A stretch of DNA of 64,000 nt from assembly GCF_008630535.1 (NCBI RefSeq), contig NZ_VWPH01000014.1, positions 62,001 through 126,000 of the forward strand, read 5' to 3'. The translations under genes were made by a program, and so were the position numbers. The DNA comes from Saccharopolyspora hirsuta. Lineage in GTDB: Bacteria; Actinomycetota; Actinomycetes; Mycobacteriales; Pseudonocardiaceae. Below the pieces are notes generated by a model. That model ran no database searches. It worked only from the letters and a program-made list of their open reading frames with translations, and had not been told where the DNA came from. Every line of letters starts with the position of its first letter. Position 1 is the first letter of the stretch. Below, one piece after another: positions 63,396 through 64,000 of this stretch.

Positions 63396-63466
63396 GCGGG
63401 CGTAGCTCAATGGTAGAGCCCCAGTCTTCCAAACTGGCTACGCGGGTTCGATTCCCGTCGCCCGCT
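63396..63466 (+). tRNA. tRNA-Gly (anticodon TCC)
   Basis: A 71-nt cloverleaf: acceptor stem GCGGGCG/CGCCCGC, anticodon stem CCAGT/ACTGG with loop CTTCCAA, and T-arm CGGGTTCGATTCCCG. The discriminator base is T, normal for glycine. CCA is not encoded. It is divergent from the tRNA-Pro gene. Confidence 0.97.
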
Positions 63467-64000
63467 CCGGGGTTGGGAGGGGTGTGTCAGCGGAATGCGC
63501 TGACCTTCACCCCTTCGCCATTGCATCTGGGGGGCCGAGCCCCCCAGGCCCCCACGGTGCGGGGGTTGCTTTTTGGAGGGCTTCTCGGGTTGGGGAGCGT
63601 TCCCGGCCTGGGTTTTCACCAGCGCATCGGTCGGTGTATCACCGCCTTCGGCGGGGTGGTGACGTCCGCGATTTCGATTGAGCCTTTTTCATCCTGGCCG
63701 TGGACCGCAGCCGCGAAGGGCGACCGGCACCGGTCGGCAGGTGCCGCATGCGCCGCAGGCGCATAGCCCACCCCCGCAGCTTGCACCGCCGCGGGTTCTC
63801 AGCGTTCGCCTGGCGAGGACGGCCCTGACGCCGTGTATCGGGCAATACATAAGTCAGGGCACCCGGAGTCCAGGCGGGCGCTGAGGTTCCGCCACCCGCA
63901 CCGCCACTCAGAACGAGGTTGGAAAAACCTCATTGAGATTGCCTCGCGTCGGTACCGCAGGTTTCGTCTGGAACGGTGGCAATTTCGATTGAAATCGCAA
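63467..64000. other. Gene-free repeat-rich end of the window
   Basis: No credible gene. After the tRNA comes a G-rich stretch, then family-C left end (63668-63735), family-B copy 4 (63748-63925), and family-C right end (from 63898), which ends at a TTTCGATTGAAA palindrome (63979-63990). The element may continue beyond the window. Confidence 0.6.
63748..63925 (+). repeat. Family-B structured repeat, copy 4 (most complete)
   Basis: Small hairpin ATGCGCC-gca-GGCGCAT (63748-63764); GCGGGTT; outer arm CTCAGCGTTCGCCTGG (63798-63813) pairing with 63870-63885; block CGAGGACGG; inner arm GCCCTGAC/GTCAGGGC (63822-63829/63853-63860); GCCG; TGTAT/ATACA (63834-63838/63845-63849); then GTTCCGC. It is embedded in family-C flanks at 63668-63735 and 63898 onward. 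Confidence 0.8.

Noticed and set aside
63639..63845. Short peptides of the type CPRQANAENPRR encoded on the reverse strand of family-B copies
   Set aside because: The resemblance among copies follows from the repeated DNA. There is no ribosome site or conserved frame, and the DNA pattern is explained better by helix pairing.

Overview
The window reads as a chromosome segment of a high-GC actinomycete (about 70% G+C by eye, strong GC3 bias, many GTG starts and 4-nt gene overlaps). Gene order and content point to Pseudonocardiales, possibly Saccharopolyspora or a relative. The evidence is an EmbC-type arabinosyltransferase, an XRE/DUF397 pair, an RNase E with an IF2-like N-terminus, and the actinobacterial order tig-clpP1-clpP2-clpX ... 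valS-folC-ndk ... rne ... rplU-rpmA-obgE-proB ... proA ... nadD-rsfS-gpgP ... degV-comEA-comEC. The genus is an inference from gene content, not a measured relationship.

Layout. 1-1600: start of a divergent gene, then threonine synthase under a SAM-I riboswitch. 1.6-9 kb (minus): DNA-uptake genes comEA/comEC, DegV, an SdpI-like protein, a GpgP-like phosphatase, rsfS, a DUF1737 micro-gene, YdcF and nadD. 9.2-12.9 kb (minus): ferredoxin, cytochrome P450, TetR regulator with a palindromic operator, and proA. 13-20 kb: RecQ-like helicase with a phosphoribosyltransferase-like tail, DUF885 hydrolase, XRE/DUF397 pair, small zinc-finger protein and an MHS-type transporter. 20-24 kb (minus): proB, obgE, rpmA, rplU. 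24-30.2 kb (plus): a three-gene cell-wall glycosylation cassette (membrane GT-C-like protein, polyprenyl-phosphate glycosyltransferase, arabinosyltransferase) lying between rplU and rne, which are usually neighbours. 30.3-46.4 kb (mostly minus): rne, a radical-SAM pair, GNAT, ndk, PhoD, folC-DUF4233, a MerR/methyltransferase divergon and valS, with an alcohol dehydrogenase on plus. 46.5-56.9 kb: an accessory stretch with a formate module (FdhF-type molybdopterin oxidoreductase, FdhD, oxalate/formate-type MFS antiporter with a 35-aa partner), SDR and PRISE-type reductases under a LysR regulator, and hydrolases. 57-63.5 kb: clpX, clpP2, clpP1, tig, a sucrase/ferredoxin-like protein, tRNA-Pro and tRNA-Gly. 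The last 0.5 kb is repeat-rich and gene-free.

The most unusual content is non-coding. Family A is a 98-bp repeat present three times with no gaps, each time directly in front of a gene; its end supplies a GAGG-type ribosome-binding site just before a usable start codon. Family B is an intergenic hairpin element in four copies, all in the same orientation. Its helices differ in sequence but keep pairing, and conserved unpaired blocks separate them, so it looks like a structured RNA or a hairpin-type mobile element. A fifth locus (56122-56257) looks like an empty site, with a single copy of the 11-bp sequence that flanks the hairpin as a direct repeat at 21.4 kb. Two genes (48794-49227 and 55235-56115) each break at a run of four G and are repaired by one added G, which suggests homopolymer undercalling rather than real decay.
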